DNA of 5,196 bases from Sedimenticola sp. Its GTDB lineage: Bacteria; Pseudomonadota; Gammaproteobacteria; Chromatiales; Chromatiaceae. The DNA lies in the NCBI GenBank assembly GCA_030590525.1, contig JAUUYI010000183.1, forward strand, positions 1 through 5,196, written 5' to 3'. The position numbers were made by a program, and so were the translations under genes. Shown here one piece after another: positions 1 through 5,196 of the stretch. The notes under the pieces were generated by a model. It searched no databases. It saw nothing but the letters and a program-made list of their open reading frames with translations, and was not told where the DNA came from. Every line of letters starts with the position of its first letter. Position 1 is the first letter of the stretch.

Positions 1-1239
1 AACCCGGAACTGCTGGAACGACTGGCAGCGCGCAAGGCCACGATCCTGGCCATGGACAGCGTACCCCGCATATCCCGTGCCCAGAAACTGGATGCCCTCA
101 GTTCCATGGCCAATATTGCAGGCTACCGGGCGGTAGTGGAGGCAGCCAACCAGTTTGGCCGGTTCTTCACCGGCCAGGTGACAGCCGCCGGCAAGGTGCC
201 GCCGGCCAAGGTGATGGTGATAGGGGCCGGCGTCGCCGGCCTGGCAGCCGTCGGCGCCGCCGGCTCCCTTGGTGCCGTGGTACGCGCCTTCGACACCCGT
301 CCCGAGGTCAAGGAGCAGGTGGAGAGCATGGGCGCAGAATTTCTGGAACTGGAGTTCGAAGAGGAGGGGGGCGGCAGCGGAGGCTACGCCAAGGTGATGA
401 GCGAAGAGTTCATCAAGGCGGAGATGGCGCTGTTTGCCCAGCAGGCGATGGAGGTGGACATCATCATCACCACCGCCTTGATCCCCGGTAAGCCGGCCCC
501 GGAACTGATCACCGCCGGGATGGTGGAATCGATGCAGGACGGCAGTGTCATCGTGGATCTGGCCGCGGAGCAGGGCGGCAACTGCGCCCTGACGGAGCCG
601 GGCAAGGTAGTCGTCAGGAACGGTGTCACCCTCATCGGCTACACCGACCTGCCGAGCCGGCTGCCGACCCAGTCCAGCCAGCTATACGCCACCAACCTGC
701 GGCATCTGCTCTCCGATCTCTGCAAGGAGAAAGATGGTGTGATCCGGCTGGATATGGAGGACGATGTCATACGTGGCACCACCGTGGTCAAGGATGGAGA
801 GATCACCTGGCCGCCACCCCCGCCCAAGGTGGCCGCGATCGCCAAACCAAAACCGGCCACTCCCTCTCCACCAGTGGTGAAAAAGGAGGACAAGAAAAGC
901 AGTCTCTCCCAATGGATCTTCATGGGGGTGGGCGCACTGCTGCTGGCGGCGCTCGGCCAGGTCTCCCCACCCGACTTCCTGGCCCACTTCACGGTCTTCG
1001 TCCTGGCCTGCTTCATCGGTTACCAGGTGGTCTGGAACGTGACCCCGGCCCTGCACACCCCGCTCATGAGTGTTACCAACGCCATCAGTGGCATCATCGT
1101 CATCGGCGCCCTGCTGCAGATATCCAGCGACGACACGCTGATAGTCATCCTGGCAACGATCGCGGTCTTGATCGCCACCATCAATATCGCCGGGGGCTTC
1201 TACGTCACCCAACGCATGCTGAAGATGTTTCGGAAGTAA
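1..1239 (+). CDS. pntA: NAD(P)+ transhydrogenase subunit alpha PntA, 5' truncated by window edge
   Basis: Alpha subunit of the proton-translocating NAD(P)+ transhydrogenase, an inner-membrane enzyme that couples proton entry to hydride transfer from NADH to NADP+. The frame is open from base 1, so the gene begins before the window. The 412 visible residues correspond to roughly residue 99 onward of the ~510-residue E. coli protein. The NAD(H)-binding domain I is clear: [11 protein letters not shown] at visible residues 18-28, the Rossmann loop GAGVAG at 75-80 (nt 223-240), and the mobile-loop region [14 protein letters not shown] near nt 385-430. A proline- and lysine-rich linker (about nt 810-900) joins it to four hydrophobic segments (nt ~910-1225), including [13 protein letters not shown], and the end QRMLKMFRK matches the family. 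The ATG at 52 is an internal methionine, not the start. pntB follows after 14 bases, so the two form an operon. Identification is by remembered family sequence and is near certain. Confidence 0.97.
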   Translation, partial: NPELLERLAARKATILAMDSVPRISRAQKLDALSSMANIAGYRAVVEAANQFGRFFTGQVTAAGKVPPAKVMVIGAGVAGLAAVGAAGSLGAVVRAFDTRPEVKEQVESMGAEFLELEFEEEGGGSGGYAKVMSEEFIKAEMALFAQQAMEVDIIITTALIPGKPAPELITAGMVESMQDGSVIVDLAAEQGGNCALTEPGKVVVRNGVTLIGYTDLPSRLPTQSSQLYATNLRHLLSDLCKEKDGVIRLDMEDDVIRGTTVVKDGEITWPPPPPKVAAIAKPKPATPSPPVVKKEDKKSSLSQWIFMGVGALLLAALGQVSPPDFLAHFTVFVLACFIGYQVVWNVTPALHTPLMSVTNAISGIIVIGALLQISSDDTLIVILATIAVLIATINIAGGFYVTQRMLKMFRK

Positions 1240-1253
1240 GGGAGAGATAGACA

Positions 1254-2648
1254 ATGACGGAAGGCTTATTGACTGCGGCGTACATCATCGCCAGCATCCT
1301 GTTTATCCTTGCCCTTGGGGGACTGAGCAACCCGGAGACCGCACGCAGAGGTAACATCTACGGCATCATCGGCATGGCCATTGCCATTGCAGCCACCATC
1401 TGGGGCAGCCAGGTCACCAGCTACGGGATATTGGCCATGGCCATGATCGCCGGCGCCCTGATCGGTGGCTATGTCGCCAACCGGGTGGAGATGACCGGCA
1501 TGCCGCAACTGGTGGCCATGCTCCACAGCTTCGTGGGACTGGCGGCCGTGCTGGTGGGTTATGCCAGTTACATGGACCCGAACAGCCATCTCCAGGGGGT
1601 GGAGAAGACGATCCACCAGGTGGAGATCTACCTGGGGGTGCTGATCGGTGCCATCACTTTCACCGGCTCGATCATCGCCTTCGGCAAACTGCAGGGGGTC
1701 ATCGGCAGCAAACCGCTGCTGCTGCCGGCCCGGCACTGGCTCAACCTGGGCCTGCTGCTGACGTCGATCTGGATGGGTTTCGTCTTCGTCGGTGCAGAGG
1801 AGTTGGCGGGCGGTATATCGCCGCTGCTGATCATGACCGCCATTGCCCTGCTGTTCGGCATCCACATGGTGATGGCGATTGGCGGTGCCGACATGCCGGT
1901 GGTGGTCTCCATGCTCAACAGTTACTCGGGCTGGGCGGCGGCGGCCACCGGCTTCATGCTGGCCAACGATCTGCTGATCGTCACTGGCGCCCTGGTGGGC
2001 AGCAGTGGCGCCATCCTCTCCTACATCATGTGTCGCGCCATGAACCGGAAGTTTCTGGCGGTCATCGCCGGTGGCTTCGGCACCTCCAGCGGCACGGTAG
2101 CCAGCAGCTCCGCCGGCGAGCAGGGGGAAGTGATCACCACCACGGCTGAGGAGACGGCGGAACTACTCAAGCAGGCCAAAAGCGTCGTCATCGTACCCGG
2201 TTACGGCATGGCCGTGGCCCAGGCACAGCACATCGTCGCCGAGATCACCAGCAAGCTGCGCAGCAAGGGAACCCAGGTGCGTTTCGGCATCCACCCGGTG
2301 GCCGGCAGGCTGCCCGGCCACATGAACGTACTGCTGGCGGAGGCCAAGGTCCCCTATGACATCGTCCTGGAGATGGACGAGATCAACAGCAGCTTCCCTG
2401 CCACCGATGCGGTGCTGGTGATCGGCGCCAACGATATCGTCAACCCGGACGCCCAGGACAACCCCGACAGCCCGATCGCCGGTATGCCGGTGCTGGAGGT
2501 GTGGAAGGCGGAGACGGTGGTGGTGATGAAACGCAGCATGGCCACCGGCTATGCCGGGGTCGAGAACCCCCTCTTCTTCAAAGAGAACACCCGCATGCTG
2601 TTCGGCGACGCAAAGGCGAGCGTGGGGGCGATCCTGGCCAACATCTGA
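1254..2648 (+). CDS. pntB: NAD(P)+ transhydrogenase subunit beta PntB
   Basis: Beta subunit of the proton-translocating transhydrogenase. It supplies most of the membrane proton channel and the NADP(H)-binding domain III. At 464 residues it is close to the E. coli length (462). The N-terminal two thirds is a series of about eight or nine membrane helices. His91, Asp213 and Asn222, residues linked to proton translocation in E. coli PntB, all fall at the same numbers here ([20 protein letters not shown]). Domain III shows [12 protein letters not shown] (GYG at 316-318), [28 protein letters not shown] (391-398) and [17 protein letters not shown]. Between membrane part and domain III is a Ser/Thr/Glu-rich linker. 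The ATG start is supported by AAGGGAGAG at 1238-1246, eight bases upstream and overlapping the pntA stop, which implies translation coupled to pntA. No missing residues or frame breaks were seen. A GC hairpin follows the stop. Confidence 0.98.
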   Translation: MTEGLLTAAYIIASILFILALGGLSNPETARRGNIYGIIGMAIAIAATIWGSQVTSYGILAMAMIAGALIGGYVANRVEMTGMPQLVAMLHSFVGLAAVLVGYASYMDPNSHLQGVEKTIHQVEIYLGVLIGAITFTGSIIAFGKLQGVIGSKPLLLPARHWLNLGLLLTSIWMGFVFVGAEELAGGISPLLIMTAIALLFGIHMVMAIGGADMPVVVSMLNSYSGWAAAATGFMLANDLLIVTGALVGSSGAILSYIMCRAMNRKFLAVIAGGFGTSSGTVASSSAGEQGEVITTTAEETAELLKQAKSVVIVPGYGMAVAQAQHIVAEITSKLRSKGTQVRFGIHPVAGRLPGHMNVLLAEAKVPYDIVLEMDEINSSFPATDAVLVIGANDIVNPDAQDNPDSPIAGMPVLEVWKAETVVVMKRSMATGYAGVENPLFFKENTRMLFGDAKASVGAILANI

Positions 2649-2656
2649 CTGCCAGG

Positions 2657-2687
2657 CCCGGTGCAAGGTGGCGACACCTGCACCGGG
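2657..2687 (+). terminator. GC hairpin after pntAB, probable terminator
   Basis: Nine bases after the pntB stop, CCCGGTGCAAGGTG pairs with CACCTGCACCGGG around a GCGA loop: a 13 bp stem with one bulged A. There is no run of T after it (TGGTTAGG follows), so it is not a classical intrinsic terminator. It may instead stop or pause transcription with help, or protect the mRNA 3' end. Position and stability make operon-end function likely. Confidence 0.55.
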
Positions 2688-2705
2688 TGGTTAGGCCAAC
2701 GGTAA

Positions 2706-2832
2706 GAATAAATCATGCCTATCCGGTTAACGCCCAAGACAACTACCCGTGGTATTGGGCCCTGGCTTTGCTGGTCTGGCGACACCACATATAGGGGTAG
2801 TGGGCAACATCCGGATAGGCATTGAATAAATC
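2706..2832. mobile_element. MITE-like element with 9 bp flanking direct repeat
   Basis: ATGCCTATCCGG at 2715-2726 is matched by its exact reverse complement CCGGATAGGCAT at 2811-2822. Pairing resumes further in (GCCCA at 2732-2736 with TGGGC at 2801-2805; ACTACCC at 2742-2748 with GGGTAGT at 2795-2801). The outside of each arm carries the same 9 bases, GAATAAATC, at 2706-2714 and 2824-2832, as a target duplication would. The ~109 bp between the repeats has no credible gene. This is the form of a non-autonomous miniature inverted-repeat element. No transposase is in the window, so the family is unknown. Confidence 0.6.
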
Positions 2833-2851
2833 ACCCCATAATGCGCATAAT
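2822..2851 (+). promoter_or_regulatory. Possible sigma70 promoter for the 3000-3323 gene
   Basis: TTGAAT at 2822-2827 and CATAAT at 2846-2851 are separated by 18 bases and resemble -35 and -10 boxes. The -35 overlaps the end of the MITE-like element, and transcription would begin at the edge of the next palindrome. A weaker alternative nearer the gene is TTGAAT at 2923-2928 with TATTTT at 2945-2950 (16 base spacing). Neither is strong, and both are inferred from consensus matching by eye. Confidence 0.22.
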
Positions 2852-2852
2852 A

Positions 2853-2906
2853 TGTAGGGTCGAATTTATTCGACCACCGAATCGGCCGAATGAATTCGGC
2901 CCTACA
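2853..2906. repeat. Inverted pair of REP-like hairpins with GTAG feet
   Basis: Two perfect 8 bp hairpins face each other: GGTCGAAT-TT-ATTCGACC (2858-2875) and GGCCGAAT-GA-ATTCGGCC (2884-2901). The first is preceded by GTAG (2854-2857) and the second followed by CTAC (2902-2905), and the outer bases TGTAGGG and CCCTACA also pair. The two hairpins differ by a compensatory T-A to C-G change, so structure seems conserved. A GTAG foot next to a hairpin is the hallmark of REP sequences moved by RAYT (TnpA-REP) transposases, and an inverted pair is a BIME-like unit. Confidence 0.75.
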
Positions 2907-2987
2907 ATGGAAACCTACCCACTTGAATCAGGGAAAGAGCCACTTATTTTTTCCGTGATCTGGACAACTTAAAGGACCACAGAACCC

Positions 2988-2993
2988 AAGGAG
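2988..2993 (+). promoter_or_regulatory. Strong ribosome binding site for the 3000 start
   Basis: AAGGAG ends six bases before the ATG at 3000. This is a near-ideal Shine-Dalgarno sequence and spacing, and it fixes the start of the small gene. Confidence 0.8.
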
Positions 2994-2999
2994 TCTGTT

Positions 3000-3323
3000 A
3001 TGAAAGCTTTGCTGCTGCTGGCCTCGAATGGACCGCTGGTCATTCTCTCTTCCCACGAATCTCCGCTGGACGACGTCTTCCTGGGCAAGCTGAAGGCCAA
3101 GGGGATCGACAAGTTCTTCGCCTTTGATCTGGACCTCGAACTGGTGAAGGCGCGCTACGGCGGCCATTTCACCAAGGTAATGCAGGACCTGCATGAAACC
3201 GATGACCTGCGGGTGCTGGATTACAACGGCCACCGCATTTTCGATCTGTTCCGTTTCGATGAGCTGGGTGAGCAACTGATGTATGACCCGGCGATGCAGA
3301 AGAACAAGGTGTATGTAGACTAG
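3000..3323 (+). CDS. Small uncharacterised cytosolic protein, 107 aa
   Basis: I do not recognise a named family. The gene is convincing: a strong AAGGAG site sits six bases before the ATG, codon use resembles pntAB, and the protein has ordinary mixed composition. It starts MKALLLLASNGPLVILSSHESP; the first hydrophobic stretch is short and followed by no signal cleavage site, so it looks like a buried beta-strand and not a signal peptide. The rest is soluble and charged, with LKAKGIDKFFAFDLDLELVKARYGGHF (residues ~30-56), HETDDLRVLDYNG and IFDLFRFDELGEQL. The alternating strand-helix pattern suggests a small alpha/beta fold. It is monocistronic, between two repeat elements. Its TAG stop lies in the left arm of the next inverted repeat, so the last residues may have been altered by that insertion. 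The function is unknown. Confidence 0.82.
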   Translation: MKALLLLASNGPLVILSSHESPLDDVFLGKLKAKGIDKFFAFDLDLELVKARYGGHFTKVMQDLHETDDLRVLDYNGHRIFDLFRFDELGEQLMYDPAMQKNKVYVD

Positions 3324-3380
3324 CCCGCATTTCTCACCAGGACGACGAGCCCTCGCCCCCTGGTGAGAAATACGGGCTAG
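3320..3380. repeat. 61 bp near-perfect inverted repeat at the 3' end of the small gene
   Basis: A 22 base left arm (3320-3341, starting CTAGCCCGCATTTCTCACC) pairs with 3359-3380 at 21 of 22 positions (C3328 opposite A3372 is the mismatch). Inside the 17 base loop, CGAG-CC-CTCG can pair again. The stop codon of the upstream gene is in the left arm. There is no T tract, so if it ends transcription it is not by the standard signal. Positions 3324-3356 recur at 4948-4980, which suggests a mobile-element end and not a dedicated terminator. Confidence 0.75.
3324..3356 (+). repeat. 33 bp direct repeat, copy 1
   Basis: Matches 4948-4980 in the same orientation at 31 of 33 positions, differing only at the fifth base (C or G) and the twentieth (C or T). 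The core is ATTTCTCACCAGGA followed by GACGAGCCCTCGC. This copy is part of the larger inverted repeat and the other is not. It may be the terminus of an insertion sequence absent from the window. Confidence 0.8.
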
Positions 3381-3400
3381 CAGCCACATGCTCTAAGAGC

Positions 3401-3523
3401 CTGTCGGATTTGACCGATCGAAGCGAAGATTCCTGGAATCGAATTAAATCAGTTTATCGAATTCGACAAACTGAGTTGATCGCTCTCCAGGGATTTGCAG
3501 CCGATTAGCGTTCAATCCGACAG
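3401..3523. repeat. ~123 bp imperfect palindrome, MITE-like
   Basis: Ends CTGTCGGATT (3401-3410) and AATCCGACAG (3514-3523) are exact reverse complements. The interior is palindromic too: CCTGG at 3432-3436 faces CCAGG at 3487-3491, and the centre 3450-3473 runs CAGTTT-A-TCGAATTCGA-C-AAACTG, a 24 base palindrome with one mismatched pair. The arms are offset by a single base overall, so one indel has occurred. No coding sequence and no clear target duplication were seen. It is probably a miniature mobile element or the collapsed remains of two inverted ends. Confidence 0.6.
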
Positions 3524-3550
3524 CCTTCCAGGCAGGTTCAAATCATCGAC

Positions 3551-3584
3551 AAAAAAATGGCAGCGCCCTGAGGCGCTGCCATTT
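3551..3584 (-). terminator. Intrinsic terminator for the minus-strand YidB-like remnant
   Basis: A perfect 13 bp stem (AAATGGCAGCGCC, 3555-3567, with 3572-3584) and a four-base loop are followed on the minus strand by a run of seven T (plus-strand A at 3551-3557). It lies 25 bases past the TAA stop at 3609. This is a textbook rho-independent terminator, and it shows that the minus-strand gene was once properly expressed. Confidence 0.9.
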
Positions 3585-3608
3585 CATCACACAAATGAAT
3601 CGGGAAGC

Positions 3609-3833
3609 TTAGCTGAAGAACTTTTTCGCCAAACCCAGAGCACCTTCAACCCCGCCTATAGAGTCCAGCAGTGAACCGCCGCTGCTGGACTGATCAACCA
3701 TCTGTGGCAAAGTTTCGGACAGGCCACTCAGCAATGAGCTTTCATCACCTCCAAACTGAGAAGCGAGCTCTGCGATCTTGTCGCTGCCGATAACTTCCTT
3801 CAGCTGATCAGGAGATACAGGTTCGTTCTCCCC
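3609..3833 (-). pseudogene. C-terminal remnant of a YidB/DUF937-like protein
   Basis: The last 74 residues, GENEPVSPDQLKEVIGSDKIAELA onward to ETLPQMVDQ and GLAKKFFS, follow the pattern of the C-terminal half of E. coli YidB (SVSGEQLESALG, LLAEQLPKIIDALSP, ELLKGKLF). YidB-like proteins (DUF937) are about 130 residues and of unknown function, so about 55-60 N-terminal residues are missing. The similarity stops at Gly (codon 3831-3833). Beyond it the frame stays open to an ATG at 4079, but that extension is the antisense of the HAD-like gene and has no YidB character. A natural terminator follows the stop. I infer a gene broken by a rearrangement near 3833-3840. A chimeric 156 aa product from 4079 is possible but has no good ribosome site. 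Confidence 0.7.
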
Positions 3834-3839
3834 CTGACA

Positions 3840-4676
3840 GTGGCAAACGAGCGCGTGGTGGAAAACTATCTCGAACGGCAAGCTGTCGAGCGAGATTATG
3901 ACAGTAACGTCTGGCACTACGCTTTTGATGAAGAGATGCAGCGCTGGGTAGCCACGGAGGGCGGACAGCGGCGTTCCATACCCTGGATCGAGCAGCGTGG
4001 CGATCGATCTCAGATCACACTCAAACCTCTTCCGTCCCAAAAGCACCTGCGTAATAGTGACGGGCTTGACATCCGCCATCTCGTTCTCGATGAGATCAAA
4101 AGCGCGCTTCGCCTGCGGCTTGGCGAGCGTTTCGCGCGCTACAGCTACCAGGTCTTACCGGGTGGCTGGAGCTCCATCGACATCACTCGTGCGGTCAGCA
4201 AGGCAAGCGCCGTAGACCACTACCTTGCGCGGCACAACCTCGAGCCGGAGGACGCTATGTACATCGGCAACGAGTTTTTTCGGGGAGGTAACGACCAGCC
4301 CCTGCTCGACAAGTTCGAGCGCATCCGGGCCATCGCGGTCAACCAGCAAGCAGAGGAGATCCCATCGGCACCCAACCTGGACTGGGGCGGGGACCGGGGG
4401 GAATTGTCCGCCGAGTATCACCTCACTGAAGTGCTGCAGCGCTATGCAAAAGCCATCGTGGCCGCGCGGGTGAGCCCTCAGCACCTCCCCGTGCCAGTCA
4501 TCCGCGCCCTTCACCTGGACGCCTTTGACACGAAGATTCGTGAGCAGCGGAAATTCCACGACCTCCTGGTTACCCCAAATGGCCCTGAACAATTTGCCTT
4601 GCGGCGAAAAATTATCTGCCTGCAGGACGAACTACTGAGGGAAATTCTCGATCGCAGGGAACCGGCGAAAGGGTGA
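3840..4676 (+). pseudogene. C-terminal fragment of a HAD-like hydrolase with a C-terminal extension
   Basis: An open frame of 278 residues begins at a GTG (3840) with no Shine-Dalgarno; the frame is open further upstream only because it reads antisense through the YidB remnant. Residues ~116-165 resemble the HAD-IIB core end: SIDITRAVSKASAVDHYL with Lys121 as the motif III lysine, then YIGNEFFRGGNDQPLLD (GNEFFRGGND at 143-152) as motif IV, then AIAVN. Motif IV usually has GD where this has GN. The catalytic N-terminal DxDGT motif is absent, as expected if the 5' end was lost at the 3833-3840 break; residues 1-115 would be cap domain. Residues ~170-278 are a charged helical extension that I do not recognise. 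Without motif I it cannot be an active phosphatase, so I call it a broken gene. HAD membership is probable but was judged by eye. Confidence 0.6.
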
Positions 4677-4690
4677 CGTCCAATAAAACC

Positions 4691-4914
4691 ACCTGATTAC
4701 CTACTATGGCTAGGCTGGTTTTCAAGCCATTTTCGCCGTAAATGCTCAATATTTCGGGGCAATTTCGTAGGGGGGATAAGGCGCGCCGCATCCACCAATG
4801 GTCTGACTACATGCCGCAACGCCAGGAATGGTGGATGCGCTACGCTTATCTCCCCTACAGCGTCCAGGCTGCCCCTTGTCTTGGAGTATGGCTTAGACAC
4901 GTAGGTAATCAGGT
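4691..4914. repeat. 14 bp inverted repeat enclosing a REP pair
   Basis: ACCTGATTACCTAC at 4691-4704 is the exact reverse complement of GTAGGTAATCAGGT at 4901-4914. Between them, 62 bases to the left and 42 to the right surround the palindrome at 4767-4858. It could be an older miniature element into which the REP pair inserted, or one composite element. No target duplication was recognised. Confidence 0.5.
4767..4858. repeat. Inverted REP-like pair of the GTAGGG-GGATAAG type
   Basis: The left arm 4767-4797 (GTAG, then GGGGGATAAG and ending CATCCACCA) faces the right arm 4829-4858 (TGGTGGATGCG, then CTTATCTCCC and CTAC) with a few mismatches and one indel. Each arm can also fold alone, GGNGGAT against ATCCACC. 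The pattern GTAGG-GGATAAGCG-CGCATCCACC is a dispersed repeat I recall from many proteobacterial intergenic regions. Like the 2853-2906 pair it has GTAG and CTAC at its outer feet, although the hairpin sequences are unrelated. Confidence 0.75.
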
Positions 4915-4947
4915 AAAACTAAGGATCTTGTCGAGGTATGGGTTTAA

Positions 4948-4980
4948 CCCGGATTTCTCACCAGGATGACGAGCCCTCGC
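4948..4980 (+). repeat. 33 bp direct repeat, copy 2
   Basis: Same orientation as 3324-3356 with two differences. It is preceded by the small palindrome GGGTTTAACCC (4940-4950), and its complementary right arm is missing, unlike copy 1. It may be the left end of an element whose body is degraded or lies beyond the window. Confidence 0.8.
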
Positions 4981-4989
4981 TTGATCTTT

Positions 4990-5165
4990 GAATCCACAAG
5001 GAATTTTCCTCAGGTCGCTTCCGGCATCTGCCGTACATGGATGTACCAATGCCGCGAGTACAGGATGTACAGGAGCGGTCTGCCTCCCGCGACACTTGTA
5101 CTTCCGTGTACGTCGTCGGAAATACAGCCCGTATTCCGCTCCTTCGGAAAATCCCTTGTGAATCC
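4990..5165. repeat. Inverted-end block with an array of mini-hairpins
   Basis: GAATCCACAAGGAATTTTCC at 4990-5009 and GGAAAATCCCTTGTGAATCC at 5146-5165 are reverse complements at 17 of 20 positions. Inside are small hairpins one after another: CGGCA-TC-TGCCG (5022-5033), GTACAT-GG-ATGTAC (5033-5046), GTACA-GGA-TGTAC (5058-5070), GTAC-TTCCGT-GTAC (5098-5111) and AATAC-AGCCC-GTATT (5121-5135). The left ones have purine GGA-type loops, and the right ones the complementary pyrimidine loops, so the array is itself roughly inverted. No coding potential is evident. Confidence 0.6.
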
Positions 5166-5196
5166 AAATCGCTGCGCGATCATCTCGCCCCTTGGT

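Larger units (their letters stand above)
4677..5196. other. 520 bp without a gene, filled with inverted repeats
   Basis: No open frame here has a credible start, ribosome site or protein-like composition. The stretch divides into a 14 bp inverted repeat enclosing a REP-like pair (4691-4914), the second copy of the 33 bp motif (4948-4980), and a block with inverted ends and small hairpins (4990-5165). The last 30 bases show nothing I can name. The region reads as a graveyard or hot spot of small palindromic elements. Confidence 0.7.

Noticed and set aside
52..54. ATG at 52 as the start of pntA
   Set aside because: The frame is open and homologous to PntA from base 1; this Met is the internal [11 protein letters not shown] methionine.
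682..1254. Long minus-strand frame opposite pntA
   Set aside because: It is the antisense of the PntA linker and membrane region, with His/Asp/Gln/Gly-rich composition typical of GC-rich shadow frames and no ribosome site.
1266..1865. Long minus-strand frame opposite pntB
   Set aside because: Antisense to the PntB membrane helices, with the same shadow composition (H, Q, D, R rich) and no start signals.
2163..2666. Minus-strand frame opposite PntB domain III
   Set aside because: Shadow of a fully conserved domain, and it begins in the operon-end hairpin.
2928..3389. Minus-strand 153 codon frame opposite the small gene
   Set aside because: The plus-strand gene has an ideal ribosome site and a better protein; this frame starts inside the repeat at 3359-3380.
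3401..3523. tRNA, riboswitch or other structured RNA
   Set aside because: The structure is one long two-sided palindrome with matching ends, which fits a mobile element better; no cloverleaf or known aptamer core was seen.
3609..4079. One intact 156 aa minus-strand gene
   Set aside because: YidB-like similarity covers only the last 74 residues; the N-terminal half is antisense of the HAD-like frame and lacks any family resemblance.
4697..4969. Small frames on both strands (4742-4969 plus, 4697-4900 minus)
   Set aside because: They run through inverted repeats, lack ribosome sites and have no protein-like pattern.
4990..5165. CRISPR array
   Set aside because: The repeated units are different-sequence hairpins of 12-15 bases without constant repeats or regular spacers, and no cas gene is present.
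4958..5167. 69 codon minus-strand frame over the hairpin array
   Set aside because: Its composition simply reflects the repeats, and it starts in the inverted end of the block.

Overview
The window looks like a chromosomal segment from a gammaproteobacterium. The evidence is the Escherichia-type two-subunit transhydrogenase operon (pntA with its own C-terminal membrane segments, followed by pntB), GC-rich codon use, and intergenic DNA full of GTAG-footed REP-like palindromes. A marine or sulfur-oxidising lineage is possible, but that is only an impression and nothing here proves it.

Positions 1-2690 hold the 3' four fifths of pntA and a complete pntB, 14 bases apart, closed by a strong GC hairpin. 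Together they encode the inner-membrane proton-translocating NAD(P)+ transhydrogenase, which uses the proton gradient to drive hydride transfer from NADH to NADP+. All key PntB residues I checked are present (His91, Asp213, Asn222, and the NADP-binding GYG motif), so the enzyme looks functional.

Positions 2700-3000 carry two different palindromic elements: a ~109 bp MITE-like element flanked by a 9 bp direct repeat, and a compact inverted REP pair. They lie upstream of a complete small gene (3000-3323, 107 aa, good ribosome binding site) that I do not recognise. Its stop codon lies inside the next inverted repeat.

Positions 3320-4980 form a scarred zone bracketed by two direct copies of a 33 bp motif (31/33 identical). 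Inside are a ~123 bp imperfect palindrome, a clear minus-strand terminator, the C-terminal half of a YidB/DUF937-like gene (minus strand), and the C-terminal part of a HAD-like hydrolase gene (plus strand). Both genes are cut at the same point, near 3833-3840, where their missing 5' ends would have met. Both reading frames run open across the junction, so naive gene calling gives two overlapping chimeric ORFs.

Positions 4677-5196 contain no credible gene. They hold nested inverted repeats with a second GTAG-footed REP pair at the core, then a ~176 bp block with inverted ends and an array of tiny GTAC-armed hairpins. The window contains no complete new enzymatic system. Its interest lies in the density and variety of small palindromic elements and in the gene-gene break.
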